This document shows positions 25,631 to 35,809 of a stretch of DNA of 64,000 nucleotides, piece after piece. The DNA is from Hyphomicrobiales bacterium (GTDB lineage Bacteria; Pseudomonadota; Alphaproteobacteria; Rhizobiales; Rhizobiaceae): assembly GCA_900472925.1 (NCBI GenBank), contig UCJU01000031.1:1-64000 (forward strand). The letters run 5' to 3'. The notes beneath the pieces were generated by a model, which ran no database searches, was not told the origin of the DNA, and saw only the letters and a program-made list of their open reading frames with translations. The first letter of the stretch is position 1; every line of letters begins with the position of its first letter. The position numbers were made by a program, and so were the translations under genes.

Positions 25631-26647
25631 TCAGGCCTTTCCGGATTGCCAGTTGCGATACCATTCCACGAAGGCGGCAACACCGGTCTCGATGGTGATG
25701 TCAGGCGCATAACCCGTGAGCGCTCGCAGCAGATCGGGTGACGCAAATGTGCGCGGCACATCGCCCTGCTGCATCGGCAACATGTTGCGGATGGCCTTGT
25801 GACCAAGAACGTCTTCCACCGTTTCGACAAATCGCATCAGCTCCACGGGCTGCCCGCCGCCAATGTTGACGACGCGGAAAGGTGCATGTTTCGACAGCGT
25901 GTCTGTGACGCCCTCTTCGGTGACGCGGTTGTCTTCGGATGGCGCGATGTGGCTCAGCCGCACGATGCCCTCGACCAGATCGTCGATATAGGTGAAGTCG
26001 CGGCTCATCTTGCCTTCGCCGTAGATGTCGATGGGCTGGCCCTTCAGGATCGCATCCACGAATTTGAACAGCGCCATGTCAGGGCGTCCCCACGGGCCGT
26101 AGACCGTGAAGAACCGGAAGGCCGTTGTCGGAACCTTGTGCAGATGGGCGTAGCTATGCGCCATCAATTCCATCGATTTCTTGGTGGCCGCATAGATCGT
26201 CATCGGCTCGTCGGCGCGGTCGCTCTCCGCGAAAGGGACCTTTTCATTGGAGCCGTAGATCGATGATGTGGATGCAAGCATCAGATGCTTGGGCTGAAGC
26301 GTCTTGGCCAGTTCCAGAATATTCCAGGAACCGATCAGGTTCGAGTTCACATAGTCCTTCGGGCAATCGATGCTGTAGCGCACACCTGCCTGGGCTGCCA
26401 GATGAATGATCACTTCCGGCTCGGCGAGATCGGCTGCGCGGTTAAGCGCATCGGCATCTTCCAGCATACCGATCTGGGCCTTGAAGCCATTGGAGCGCGC
26501 CAGAATGGCGTGGCGTTTTTCCTTTAGCGCAATATCGTAATATTGCGTCATTCCATCGAAACCGACGACGAAATGGCCTTCATCCAGCAATCTTTTTGCC
26601 AGATGAAAACCGATGAAACCCGCGGTGCCGGTAATCAGATATCGCAT
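25631..26647 (-). CDS. lpsL: UDP-glucuronate 4-epimerase
   Basis: 338 residues. Extended SDR with [17 protein letters not shown] at the N-terminus, catalytic STSSIYG Ser region and YAATKKSME (YxxxK), and the family-typical [20 protein letters not shown]. It converts UDP-glucuronate to UDP-galacturonate for lipopolysaccharide or capsule. It follows rkpK, the source of its substrate, with an 11-bp gap, the same pairing as in Sinorhizobium meliloti lpsL/rkpK. Confidence 0.92.
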   Translation of the reverse strand: MRYLITGTAGFIGFHLAKRLLDEGHFVVGFDGMTQYYDIALKEKRHAILARSNGFKAQIGMLEDADALNRAADLAEPEVIIHLAAQAGVRYSIDCPKDYVNSNLIGSWNILELAKTLQPKHLMLASTSSIYGSNEKVPFAESDRADEPMTIYAATKKSMELMAHSYAHLHKVPTTAFRFFTVYGPWGRPDMALFKFVDAILKGQPIDIYGEGKMSRDFTYIDDLVEGIVRLSHIAPSEDNRVTEEGVTDTLSKHAPFRVVNIGGGQPVELMRFVETVEDVLGHKAIRNMLPMQQGDVPRTFASPDLLRALTGYAPDITIETGVAAFVEWYRNWQSGKA

Positions 26648-26658
26648 GTTATGGTTTC

Positions 26659-27966
26659 CTATGATGACCGGCCAATGCCGGCATAGGTGAAGCCGTGTGC
26701 CGTGACTTCATCCGGGCGATAGATATTGCGCAAATCCACCAGCACGGGTGACGCCATGATCGACTTCAGCCGGTCGAGATCAAGCGCGCGGAACTGGTTC
26801 CATTCTGTCACGATCACCACCGCGTCGGCATCCTGTGCCGCCTCGTAGGGACCGGAGGCAAATTCGATACCGTCCATGAGATGGCGGGCATTTGCCATGC
26901 CTTCCGGGTCGTAACCCACGACCTTGGCGCCCGCATCCTGCAATGTCTGGACGACGGCGATGGCGGGACTGTCGCGCATATCGTCTGTATTCGGCTTGAA
27001 GGTCAGGCCGAGTACGGCGATTTTCTTGCCTCTGATATCACCGCCGACGGCGGCGATCACCTTGCGGCCCATGGCACGTTTACGGGTGTCGTTGACGGCG
27101 ATCGTCGTCTCGATCAGTCGAACCGGGCTGTCGAAATCCTGGGCGGTCTTGGCCAGGGCCAGCGTATCTTTCGGAAAGCAGGAGCCGCCATAGCCAGGTC
27201 CGGCATGCAGGAACTTCGCACCGATGCGGCCATCGAGACCGATGCCGCGCGAAACATCCTGAACATCAGCACCGACCTTTTCGCACAGATCCGCCATTTC
27301 GTTGATGAAGGTGATCTTCATGGCCAGAAACGCATTGGCGGCGTATTTGATCAGCTCGGACGTGCGACGCGTGGTGAACAGCAGCGGCGACTGGTTGAGA
27401 TAAAGCGGGCGATAAACCTCCGTCATGACGGGGCGGGCGCGCTCATCGGACAGGCCGACGACGATGCGATCAGGGCGCTTGAAGTCGTCGATGGCTGCAC
27501 CTTCGCGCAGGAATTCCGGGTTGGAAACGACGGCGATATCGGCGCTGGGGTTTTCCTCGCGAATGATGCGTTCGACCTCATCGCCGGTGCCGACCGGTAC
27601 TGTGGACTTGGTGACGATGACGGTAAAGCCGGTGACGGCGGCTGCGATTTCCCGGGCGGCGGCATAGACGTAAGCGAGATCGGCATGGCCATCGCCACGA
27701 CGCGATGGTGTGCCGACAGCAATGAACACGGCATCGGCATCTGCGACGGCGCTTTTAAGATCGGTGGTAAAACACAACCGGCCAGCCTTTGCATTGCTCG
27801 CAACGATCATATCGAGACCGGGTTCGAAAATCGGAATTTGACCGTTTTTCAGCGCCTCGATTTTCTCGGGCATTTTATCGACGCATATGACGTCATGACC
27901 GAAATCGGCGAAACAGGCACCGGAAACAAGCCCCACATACCCGGAGCCAATCATTACAATACGCAT
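26659..27966 (-). CDS. rkpK: UDP-glucose 6-dehydrogenase
   Basis: 435 residues from ATG 27966, which has AAAGG 7 nt upstream and begins at the nucleotide-binding motif [23 protein letters not shown]; the frame extends 19 codons further without features. Catalytic cysteine in [16 protein letters not shown], and a C-terminal UDP-binding domain ([18 protein letters not shown]). It oxidises UDP-glucose to UDP-glucuronate in two NAD-dependent steps, feeding the adjacent epimerase. Confidence 0.95.
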   Translation of the reverse strand: MRIVMIGSGYVGLVSGACFADFGHDVICVDKMPEKIEALKNGQIPIFEPGLDMIVASNAKAGRLCFTTDLKSAVADADAVFIAVGTPSRRGDGHADLAYVYAAAREIAAAVTGFTVIVTKSTVPVGTGDEVERIIREENPSADIAVVSNPEFLREGAAIDDFKRPDRIVVGLSDERARPVMTEVYRPLYLNQSPLLFTTRRTSELIKYAANAFLAMKITFINEMADLCEKVGADVQDVSRGIGLDGRIGAKFLHAGPGYGGSCFPKDTLALAKTAQDFDSPVRLIETTIAVNDTRKRAMGRKVIAAVGGDIRGKKIAVLGLTFKPNTDDMRDSPAIAVVQTLQDAGAKVVGYDPEGMANARHLMDGIEFASGPYEAAQDADAVVIVTEWNQFRALDLDRLKSIMASPVLVDLRNIYRPDEVTAHGFTYAGIGRSS

Positions 27967-28200
27967 CGGAAAACCTTTCGGGATCAAAGCCGGCGATAAA
28001 CTCACCGGCCGTACCTGCGCCAAACAGCATTTTGGCTAGGTGTTTATCTGCCTTCGCTGCCGGGGCCAAGCGTGGAGCTGGTTTTCAACGGACGATTTCA
28101 CGAAATTGTTGTAAATCGAGTTGTCATAAAGGCACCGCAGGGCTTGTGAAGCGTTTAGCCAACATATCTTCTGCTGTTTATTCCAGGAGCATCGGCATCC

Positions 28201-29415
28201 ATGATTCAGCAATCAAGCCTTTCTGAAATTTCGCTCTGGCTTTCACAGCTAGGCTATGAGGGGGTCGCTGAAGAAACGTTGCTTTCCGGATTTTGCGAGC
28301 GTTGCAACAATGCTGGCATCAGCATTTCCTCGGCGCTGATCTTGATGGATACGCTGCACCCGGATTTCGAGGGCCATGCCTTTCGCTGGGACAGCCGCGA
28401 CGCGTTCGAATCATCAAGCGTCTACGATTTCACCGATGACGGAAAGGCGCGTGAGGCCTGGGAGAGTTCGGTCTTTTTCCATCTCATCAAGGAAAATGCC
28501 AATGAGGCGCGGCACCGGTTTCATCTAGGAGAAGACACGCATTTTCCAAAGCTTTCGGAGCTGAAGCAGGCCGGACACACGGATTATCTGGCGGCGATCC
28601 ATCGCTTTACGGATCGCGGCAGCATCGGTGAGATGAACGCCTTTTATTCGCATTGGCTGACCCGCCACCCGGAAGGCTTTCACGACGATGAGTTGGCCGC
28701 CTTGCGCATGCTGTTGCCGACGCTCGCTCTTGCCTTCAAAGCCGCTTCCTGCATGCGCATCATCGGCACGATCAGCGATGTCTATCTGGGCCGTGATGCC
28801 GGTCGCAAGGTCATGAGCGGTACGATTACCCGTGGCGAAGTCGAACGGATCGATGCTGTCCTGTGGTTTTCCGATCTGCGGGATTTTACCGGAATTTCGG
28901 ACCGGGCGCAGCCGGACCAGATCATTCCGTTCCTCAATGACTATGCCGGTCTGGTGATCGACGCGATCCACGCTCACGGCGGCAGCGTGCTGAAACTGAT
29001 CGGCGATGGGGTGCTGGCAATCTTTCGCGATGCCGATCAGAGTTCGGGATGCGCCGCGGCGCTGGCGTCGGAAATCACCATGCGCACCAATCTCACGGTG
29101 CTGAACAACCGGCGACAGCAGGAAGGTTTGCCAACGACGGATGTCTATCTCGGTCTGCATGTCGGAGAGGTGTTCTACGGTAATATCGGCAGCCGCAATC
29201 GGCTGGATTTTACGGTGGTGGGCCCGGCGGTCAATATGGTCAGCCGCATCAGCAGCCTGTGCGGTTCGGTGGATCGCGACACCATCATGTCCCGCGAGTT
29301 CATGGCGATGTGCCCGGAAGATATGCGCGGCTTCATGGTGTCCATGGGCCGTTATGCTCTTCGTGGTTTCGCGCGGGCGCACGAGCTTTACACCATCGAC
29401 CCGGAAATGTGCTGA
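28201..29415 (+). CDS. Class III adenylate/guanylate cyclase
   Basis: 404 residues. The C-terminal half (about 215-395) is a class III nucleotidyl cyclase domain: VLWFSDLRDFTGISDR and LKLIGDGVLAIF supply the two metal-binding Asp residues, and GLHVGEVFYGNIGSRNRLDFTVVGPAVNMVSRI holds the base- and transition-state-binding region. The N-terminal 200 residues have no membrane segment and no recognised sensor domain, though rhizobial genomes carry many cyclases with this soluble layout. It should make cAMP (or cGMP); specificity cannot be decided here. Divergent from rkpK. Confidence 0.88.
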   Translation: MIQQSSLSEISLWLSQLGYEGVAEETLLSGFCERCNNAGISISSALILMDTLHPDFEGHAFRWDSRDAFESSSVYDFTDDGKAREAWESSVFFHLIKENANEARHRFHLGEDTHFPKLSELKQAGHTDYLAAIHRFTDRGSIGEMNAFYSHWLTRHPEGFHDDELAALRMLLPTLALAFKAASCMRIIGTISDVYLGRDAGRKVMSGTITRGEVERIDAVLWFSDLRDFTGISDRAQPDQIIPFLNDYAGLVIDAIHAHGGSVLKLIGDGVLAIFRDADQSSGCAAALASEITMRTNLTVLNNRRQQEGLPTTDVYLGLHVGEVFYGNIGSRNRLDFTVVGPAVNMVSRISSLCGSVDRDTIMSREFMAMCPEDMRGFMVSMGRYALRGFARAHELYTIDPEMC

Positions 29416-29553
29416 TCCCGGCGCGAAGAACAAGAGAACGTTTTTCGCAGGTTCATGCCTTGCGCCTTGGTTGGCTCAGGCGTAGCCAGACGATGGAGAT
29501 AGTGTTCAAGCCGGGTATCGAGTTTCATCTTACCATGCCGCCCGGCTGTCGCT

Positions 29554-30456
29554 ATGGGAGCGGTCGTTATGCAAAAAGGTTTTCTACTGGGGTTGCTTGC
29601 CTATGCCAGCTTTTCCTGTGGAGACGCCACCATCAAGTCGTTGGGCTCGCAAGTCAGCGTCTTCGAAATCGGCTTTTTCAGCATCCTGTCATCCGCTTCC
29701 CTCATCTTCTTCTTGAAACCGAAAGAAGAACACTGGCGTCATTTCTGGCGCATGAGCAGGCCGTGGGCCGTGCATGGGCGGGCGATTTCCGGCCTGTTTG
29801 CGGGCATTCTGGGCATATACGCATTCACCAACGTACCGCTGGCGGAAGCTTACGCGCTGATTTTCCTGTCCCCTCTTTTCGTCACCATTCTGTCGGCGTT
29901 GGTGCTGAAGGAAGATATCGGGCTGTGGCGCTGGTCTGCTGTCATGGCGGGCATCGTCGGCGTGCTGCTGGTGGTGCGGCCCGGCTTTAAAACCCTTGAG
30001 CTCGGGCATTTCGCCGCGCTCTGCGTTGCCTTTCTGGCGGGCCTGACCATCGTTCTCCTTCGGTCGCTTGCCGGGCGGGAAAAGCGGACATCGATCATGG
30101 GCGTGCTCATCATCTATGGTCTGACGTTCAACGGTATCCTGATGATCCCGGAGTTTCAGGTACCGACGCTCAATCAGTTCGGTGCCTTCATCGTTATTGG
30201 CATGTGCACCGCCGTTGGCCAGATCACCTTGTTGACCGCGACGAAGATTGCGCCCGCCAGCCAGATCGCGCCGTCGCATTATTCCCAGATATTATGGGCG
30301 GTCGCCATCGGCGCGTCGTTCTTCGGTGAATATCCCGATACGCTTGCGATCTGCGGCCTAGTGGTCATCGCCTCTGCGGGACTGCTGACGATGATGCGTG
30401 AAAAAATCCGCCTCGGTGTCGTGCGATGGAACCCGTTTTTTCGAAACAGGCTATAG
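29554..30456 (+). CDS. EamA/DMT family transporter
   Basis: 300 residues with about ten membrane helices in two EamA repeats (first ends near ALVLKEDIGLWRWSAVMAGIVGVLLVVRP, second near YSQILWAVAIGASFFGEYPD). Drug/metabolite transporter superfamily; the substrate is unknown. A second ATG at 29569 is an alternative start. Its 3' end overlaps the end of the convergent LysR gene by 6 bp, so that regulator is not necessarily linked to it. Confidence 0.86.
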   Translation: MGAVVMQKGFLLGLLAYASFSCGDATIKSLGSQVSVFEIGFFSILSSASLIFFLKPKEEHWRHFWRMSRPWAVHGRAISGLFAGILGIYAFTNVPLAEAYALIFLSPLFVTILSALVLKEDIGLWRWSAVMAGIVGVLLVVRPGFKTLELGHFAALCVAFLAGLTIVLLRSLAGREKRTSIMGVLIIYGLTFNGILMIPEFQVPTLNQFGAFIVIGMCTAVGQITLLTATKIAPASQIAPSHYSQILWAVAIGASFFGEYPDTLAICGLVVIASAGLLTMMREKIRLGVVRWNPFFRNRL

Positions 30457-31353
30457 GGTGTGACCAACCTGCTCCAGCAGCCAGTTTTGAAACGCGCTGG
30501 CCAGCACATTGTCCTGACGACCCTCCGGGAGAGCGATGTAGTAGCTGTTCTCTGTCGTCAGCGGCACGTCGAAGACGACATTCAGCAGGCCTGATTTCAA
30601 CTCGGTTTCGATCAGATATTTCGGCAAAAGCGCAAAACCCAAACCGCTCACAGCGGCTTCGATCAGCATGGAAAATTGGTCGAAACGGCTGCCGCGATAG
30701 GCGCTGTCGGAAGACAGCTTGTTCATCTCGAACCATTCCGTCCACAGCTTGGGACGCGTGGTGATGTGCAGAAGCGGCCCTTCCATCATATCGGCGTGGT
30801 TTTGGACCGGTTTCGACGCTAAAAGCTGAGGGCTGGCGACGGGAACGATCACCTCGTTGCAGAGGAAGGTGCAGGTGCCATGCGCCCATACCGGCTGGCC
30901 ATAATGTATGGCGATGTCGAAGCCCTCTTCATCGAAATCGAACGGCTGGGCGCGAGAGCCTACTGTCAGCACTGTGTTCGGGTGGCTCGCTAAGAAATCG
31001 TGCAGGCGCGGTGTCAGCCAGCGGCTGCCGAATGTCGGAAGAGTGGCGACGGACAAGAGCGCGCTGGACGAGCCCGCGGTGACGGCACGGACCATCAACT
31101 GTTCGGACTGATGCAACAGTTTCTGCACGTCGGGCAGGAACTTGCGTCCCGCATCTGACAGCACCACGCGCCGGCGAATACGCTCGAACAAAAGCATGCC
31201 GGTCTGCGCTTCCAGATCACTGATCTGGCGGCTGACGGCGCTCTGCGTCAGGTTGAGCTCTTCGGCAGCGCGCGTGAAATTGCCATGCCTTGCAGCGCAT
31301 TCGAACGCCTGCAAGGTCACGATGTCAGGAACCAGCCGTCTGCGTGTGTCCAT
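30451..31353 (-). CDS. LysR family transcriptional regulator, GcvA-like
   Basis: 300 residues. N-terminal winged helix (LVPDIVTLQAFECAARHGNFTRAAEELNLTQSAVSRQISDLEAQTGMLLFERIRRRVVLSDAGRKFL) and a C-terminal periplasmic-binding-like effector domain with the GcvA-branch motif RFDQFSMLIEAAVSGLGFALLPKYLIETEL. It lies between the EamA transporter (convergent) and putA (same strand, upstream). Its targets are not evident; no divergent partner exists within 110 bp. Confidence 0.88.
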   Translation of the reverse strand: MDTRRRLVPDIVTLQAFECAARHGNFTRAAEELNLTQSAVSRQISDLEAQTGMLLFERIRRRVVLSDAGRKFLPDVQKLLHQSEQLMVRAVTAGSSSALLSVATLPTFGSRWLTPRLHDFLASHPNTVLTVGSRAQPFDFDEEGFDIAIHYGQPVWAHGTCTFLCNEVIVPVASPQLLASKPVQNHADMMEGPLLHITTRPKLWTEWFEMNKLSSDSAYRGSRFDQFSMLIEAAVSGLGFALLPKYLIETELKSGLLNVVFDVPLTTENSYYIALPEGRQDNVLASAFQNWLLEQVGHTL

Positions 31354-31465
31354 TCCGATCTCGCATCAACATGTGCGCTTTTTTCACCGAAGGCGCCTCT
31401 CAGACCCCTATATGATCGGGAAAAAGAATGAAACAGGAATTTCCACACACTGACGCGAGTCAAGC

Positions 31466-34400
31466 TCAGCCAATCGACATCAAGCTCGCATTTCCGCCCG
31501 CTGCCGTCGTATTGACACTGACGGATACCTCTTCCAGCAGCCAGTTCAGATTGTATGGCTGGGTCGGTCCCTGCAAGGCTTCGCTGGTGGCGGCCTGTAC
31601 CAGAACCAGCGGGCCGGGAAGCTCTGCGATGCGCGCATTCACCTCACATACGCGCTCGGCATCCCCTTCTACCAACGCACCGGCATAGGGACCGGATGTC
31701 GCCCAATCGTCCGACCATGTGATATGCGCCGCCACGCTGGATGGCAGGCCCTTCAGTTCCGCTTCCAGACCTGGCTCCTTGTCTATCGCAACCGTGTTTC
31801 CGGTTGCCAGCGCCGCCGCCAGTTGCCGTAACAGCCCCTGCGCGGTTTGCGGCGCCAACAGAACATGGCCGCGTGGATGCAGGGCATAGAGGTTGCGCTC
31901 ACCCACCGGGCCTGCGAGTTCTGTTTCGAACCCGAGGCTTGAGAGTTTGACGGTGAGGCGAGCCACGTCCGCTGTCGCCTTGTCACCCCTTGCCTCCAGC
32001 CAGTTGGCGAAGTCGATGATGGATGTGTCCTGTTGATGCCCTGCGCGCTCTACAAGCGGTGCGGTCTTCGTCAAGCGCCCTAGATAAAGCGGGCCGCCAG
32101 CCTTTGGACCTGTCCCGGAAAGACCGCGTCCGCCGAAGGGTTGCACCCCGACGACAGCGCCGATGATGTTGCGGTTGACGTAGAGATTGCCAGCTTTTAC
32201 GCGGGAAAGCACATGCGCGATGGTCGTATCGAGGCGCGTATGCAGACCAAATGTCAGGCCGTAACCGGTCGCGTTGATGTCATCGATCAGACGATCCAGC
32301 TTCTCCCGTTTGAAGCGGATGACATGCAGGACGGGGCCGAAGACTTCACGTTTCAGGTCGGCCAAGGATTTCAGTTCGATGATGGTTGGCGGTACGAATG
32401 TACCCTTGTCCGTTTCGCCAGCCAGCGTGATCTGCTCGATCCGGTTGCCCAGCGCGCGCATGGATTCGATGTGCTTTTCGATGTTTTGCTTGGCTTCGAG
32501 CGTAATCACCGGACCGACATCCACAGACAACCGGTCCGTTCTGCCGATGCGCAATTCGTGCAACGCACCCTTCAGCATCGTCAGGGTTCGTTCAGCCACA
32601 TCGTCCTGAAGGCACAGAACACGCAAGGCCGAGCAGCGCTGACCCGCGCTATCGAAGGCGGACGCGATAACGTCTGCTACGACCTGTTCGGCCAGAGCCG
32701 AGGAATCGACGATCATCGCGTTCTGGCCACCGGTTTCGGCAATCAGCGGAATGGGTTGACCAGTGCTCGATACCCGCGCCGTCAGTTGCTTCTGGATCAG
32801 GCGAGCAACCTCGGTGGAGCCGGTAAACATCACGCCTGCGGTTTGCTCGGAACCCACCAGCTGTGCGCCGGTTTTTCCATCACCCGGCAGAAGCTGCACG
32901 GCATTTGCGGGGACACCGGCTTCATGCAGCAGGCGAATGCCTTCAGCCGCGATCAGCGGCGTTTCTTCTGCGGGCTTTGCCAGGACCGGGTTTCCTGCAA
33001 CGAGTGCCGCCGCCACCTGGCCGATGAAGATCGCCAGTGGGAAATTCCATGGGCTGATGCAGACGATGGGTCCAAGGGCCTGTTGCTGAGGACCGAATGT
33101 ACTGGGCGCTTCTGCCGCGTAATAACGCAGGAAATCAATGGCTTCCCGGACCTCGGCAATGGCATTCGGAGCCGATTTTCCGGCTTCGCGCATGATGAGC
33201 CCGAGCAGAACAGGCAATTTTGCCTGCATGAGATCAGCTGCTCTTTCGAGGCAGGCGGCGCGGTCTTCCACGCTGGTTTGTGGCCAGCTGGATGTGGCGG
33301 CTGCTTCCAGCGCCTGTCTTACATCCGCTTCTGTCGGTTCTGTCACGAAGCCAACGATGTCATTGAGGTCGCCGGGGTTGAGAACGGCCCTTCCGGACCC
33401 CATCCCGCTTGGTGGCGCAGCCTTCCATTCCATCTCGGTGCTGCTTGAGAGCGCATCGCTCAATGACGCCAGTGCCTGCTCGTTGGCCAGATCCAGTCCC
33501 GCCGAATTCACACGTGCACCGTAAAGATTTGCCGGTTTGGAAATCTTCTCGTGTTGTGCGCCCGGTACCGGCATGGATTTTACCACGGCCACCGGGTCTT
33601 CCAGCAGGGAATCGACGGGAATGTTCGGATCAGCGATACGGTTGACGAAGGACGAGTTGGCGCCGTTCTCCAGCAATCGGCGCACGAGATAGGCCAGCAG
33701 CGTTTCATGCGTGCCGACAGGCGCGTAGAAGCGGCAGGGGCGGTCAAGGTTCTTCTTGCCAACGACTTCGCTGTAGAGGGGTTCGCCCATGCCGTGAAGG
33801 CACTGGAACTCGTAGTCACCGATTTTGAAATCGGGTCCGGCGAGATGATAGATCGTCGCCAGAGACTGGGCATTGTGCGTCGCAAATTGCGGGAAGATCA
33901 CGGCGCGGGCGGCGAGCAGCTTTACGGCGCAGGCGATGTAGGACACATCCGTGTGAACCTTGCGGGTGAAGACAGGGAAGTCTTCCAGTCCGTCCAGCTG
34001 CGCCCGCTTGATTTCCGCATCCCAATAGGCGCCCTTGACGAGACGCACCATGATGCGGCGGTTCGATCTGCGGGCGAGATCGATGATATAGTCCAGCACG
34101 AAGGGGCAGCGGCGGCTATAGGCCTGCACGACGAAGCCAAGGCCCTGCCAGTTGCCCAGTTCCGGGTCGAGCGCGATAGCCTCCAGCAGGTCGAGCGACA
34201 GCTCCAGCCGGTCTGCTTCCTCAGCATCGATGTTGAGGCCGATATCGTATCGCTTGGCCAGCAGCATCAGAGATTTCACACGCGGCAGAAGCTCATCCAT
34301 CACACGCTGTGCCTGCGCGCGGGCATAACGTGGATGAAGTGCAGACAGTTTGATGGAAATACCGGGGCCACCATAGACGCCGCGACCGGCGGAGGCCTTG

Positions 34401-35197
34401 CCGATGGCGTTGATCGCCTGCTCGTAATCGCGGTAATAGCGCTCGGCATCCTTGGCCGTTGTCGCAGCTTCACCCAGCATGTCGTAGGAATATTGAAAGC
34501 CCTGTGCCTCAAGCGCCTTAGACCGGTTGATGGCCTCGCCGATCGTCTGGCCGGTTACGAACTGCTCACCCATCATCCGCATGGCCATGTCGACGCCGCG
34601 GCGAATGACCGGCTCTCCAGCGCGAGAGATCAGTTTGGTCAGCGCTGCCGAAAGGCCTTTGTCATTGACGGTGGAGGTCAGCTTGCCGGTGATCACGAGA
34701 CCCCAGGTCGCGGCATTGACGAACAGCGAGCGACCGCCGCCAAGGTGGGATCTCCAGTCGCCGGTCGCAATCTTGTCGCGGATCAAGGCGTCGCGTGTGG
34801 CGGCGTCGGGAATACGCAGCAGCGCTTCGGCAAGGCACATCAGCGCCACGCCTTCCTGGCTGGAGAGCGAGTATTCCTGCACCAATCCTTCGACACCCGT
34901 GCCCTTTGCTTTGGCGCGTAAAGCTTGCACCAGCTTGCGTGCCGTCGAGCGGATCGTGCTTGCCTGCTCAGACGAGACGGCCGCAGCTTCCAGCAGGGGG
35001 GCCAGGCAATCCGGCTCGGCCCGGCGGTAGGCGGCCGTGATCGCCTGGCGCAAGGCGCTTTGCGGTCGCACCGGCGGCGCAAAATCAGCAAAAATCTCGC
35101 TCGTTTGATTGGCGCGTGCCTTGGCAAGCCCAGCTGTCTTTTCCACCATCGGTCGGGTCCTCGAATGTCTGTCGCGAGAGCGTTCTTTTTCAGACAT
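31466..35197 (-). CDS. putA: Bifunctional proline dehydrogenase / P5C dehydrogenase PutA
   Basis: 1243 residues. Order: helical arm, FAD-dependent proline dehydrogenase barrel (about 190-500, with GLNIDAEEADRLELSLDL and RLVKGAYWDAEIKRAQ), linker, NAD-dependent glutamate-semialdehyde dehydrogenase (about 600-1050: SPWNFPLAIFIGQVAAAL, catalytic Glu in AETGGQNAMIVD, catalytic Cys in SAGQRCSALRVL), and a C-terminal domain. There is no N-terminal ribbon-helix-helix DNA-binding domain, so unlike E. coli PutA it cannot repress itself; the divergent Lrp-type PutR probably takes that job. It oxidises proline to glutamate at the membrane. Confidence 0.96.
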   Translation of the reverse strand: MSEKERSRDRHSRTRPMVEKTAGLAKARANQTSEIFADFAPPVRPQSALRQAITAAYRRAEPDCLAPLLEAAAVSSEQASTIRSTARKLVQALRAKAKGTGVEGLVQEYSLSSQEGVALMCLAEALLRIPDAATRDALIRDKIATGDWRSHLGGGRSLFVNAATWGLVITGKLTSTVNDKGLSAALTKLISRAGEPVIRRGVDMAMRMMGEQFVTGQTIGEAINRSKALEAQGFQYSYDMLGEAATTAKDAERYYRDYEQAINAIGKASAGRGVYGGPGISIKLSALHPRYARAQAQRVMDELLPRVKSLMLLAKRYDIGLNIDAEEADRLELSLDLLEAIALDPELGNWQGLGFVVQAYSRRCPFVLDYIIDLARRSNRRIMVRLVKGAYWDAEIKRAQLDGLEDFPVFTRKVHTDVSYIACAVKLLAARAVIFPQFATHNAQSLATIYHLAGPDFKIGDYEFQCLHGMGEPLYSEVVGKKNLDRPCRFYAPVGTHETLLAYLVRRLLENGANSSFVNRIADPNIPVDSLLEDPVAVVKSMPVPGAQHEKISKPANLYGARVNSAGLDLANEQALASLSDALSSSTEMEWKAAPPSGMGSGRAVLNPGDLNDIVGFVTEPTEADVRQALEAAATSSWPQTSVEDRAACLERAADLMQAKLPVLLGLIMREAGKSAPNAIAEVREAIDFLRYYAAEAPSTFGPQQQALGPIVCISPWNFPLAIFIGQVAAALVAGNPVLAKPAEETPLIAAEGIRLLHEAGVPANAVQLLPGDGKTGAQLVGSEQTAGVMFTGSTEVARLIQKQLTARVSSTGQPIPLIAETGGQNAMIVDSSALAEQVVADVIASAFDSAGQRCSALRVLCLQDDVAERTLTMLKGALHELRIGRTDRLSVDVGPVITLEAKQNIEKHIESMRALGNRIEQITLAGETDKGTFVPPTIIELKSLADLKREVFGPVLHVIRFKREKLDRLIDDINATGYGLTFGLHTRLDTTIAHVLSRVKAGNLYVNRNIIGAVVGVQPFGGRGLSGTGPKAGGPLYLGRLTKTAPLVERAGHQQDTSIIDFANWLEARGDKATADVARLTVKLSSLGFETELAGPVGERNLYALHPRGHVLLAPQTAQGLLRQLAAALATGNTVAIDKEPGLEAELKGLPSSVAAHITWSDDWATSGPYAGALVEGDAERVCEVNARIAELPGPLVLVQAATSEALQGPTQPYNLNWLLEEVSVSVNTTAAGGNASLMSIG

Positions 35198-35249
35198 CAG
35201 AATATCACTACCGGTAAAATTGCTATGGTCCTATTTTAGCGCTATATCA

Positions 35250-35272
35250 GGAAAAATGGACTTATAATTTCC
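35250..35272. promoter_or_regulatory. Possible PutR/Lrp binding site
   Basis: Between putA and putR, GGAAAAAT ... ATAATTTCC forms an AT-rich imperfect inverted repeat, the form expected of Lrp/AsnC family operators. It lies 20 bp before the putR ATG and 53 bp before putA. Confidence 0.35.
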
Positions 35273-35291
35273 GTTTTAAGAGGCAGATTGG

Positions 35292-35762
35292 ATGTCGAAA
35301 GCGTCAGAAGCAGGTGATCTAGATCATTTCGATCTGAAAATACTGGAGGCGATGAGCGAGGATGGGCGCATGTCCATCCTGCAATTGTCCAAGCAGGTCG
35401 GCCTTTCGAAGACCCCGTGTCAGACGCGGCTGAAACGTCTGGTGGACGAAGGCTACATTCTGGGGTTCCGTGCCATGCTCAACCCGGCCAAGCTGGGGCT
35501 CGAGCACATCGCCTTCACCGAGGTCAAACTGTCCGATACGCGGGAAAAGGCACTGGAGGACTTCAACACGGCGGTTCGCAAGATCAAGGAAGTGGAGGAG
35601 TGCCACATGATCGCGGGTGCCTTCGACTATCTGCTGAAGGTTCGCACCAACGATATTCGCAAATACAGGCGGGTTCTGGGAGAAAAAATCTCTAGCCTGC
35701 CGTGCGTCGCCAACACATCGACATTCGTCGTCATGCAATCCGTGAAAGATGTCGGAATATAA
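35292..35762 (+). CDS. putR: PutR, Lrp/AsnC family proline-responsive regulator
   Basis: 156 residues. N-terminal helix-turn-helix (DHFDLKILEAMSEDGRMSILQLSKQVGLSKTPCQTRLKRLVDEGYILGFRAMLNPAKLGL) and a C-terminal RAM ligand domain (about 75-150). Divergent from putA across 94 bp. In Agrobacterium and Rhodobacter an Lrp-type PutR activates putA in response to proline; the same is inferred here. A strong bidirectional terminator follows at once. Confidence 0.92.
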   Translation: MSKASEAGDLDHFDLKILEAMSEDGRMSILQLSKQVGLSKTPCQTRLKRLVDEGYILGFRAMLNPAKLGLEHIAFTEVKLSDTREKALEDFNTAVRKIKEVEECHMIAGAFDYLLKVRTNDIRKYRRVLGEKISSLPCVANTSTFVVMQSVKDVGI

Positions 35763-35793
35763 AAACGGCGCAGCCCTTGGGGCTACGCCGTTT
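35763..35793. terminator. Bidirectional terminator between putR and ecfG
   Basis: AAACGGCG-C-AGCCC, loop TTG, GGGCT-A-CGCCGTTT: 13 paired bases with one mismatch, A-rich on one side and T-rich on the other. It serves both convergent genes. Confidence 0.85.
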
Positions 35794-35809
35794 GTTATTG
35801 TCGAAATGC

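Noticed and set aside
26881..27999. 372-codon plus-strand frame opposite rkpK
   Set aside because: Antisense to a strongly conserved dehydrogenase; no independent evidence of coding.
32141..33448. Plus-strand open frames within putA (also 33551-34921)
   Set aside because: Both lie opposite well-conserved PutA catalytic regions and show no protein family features.
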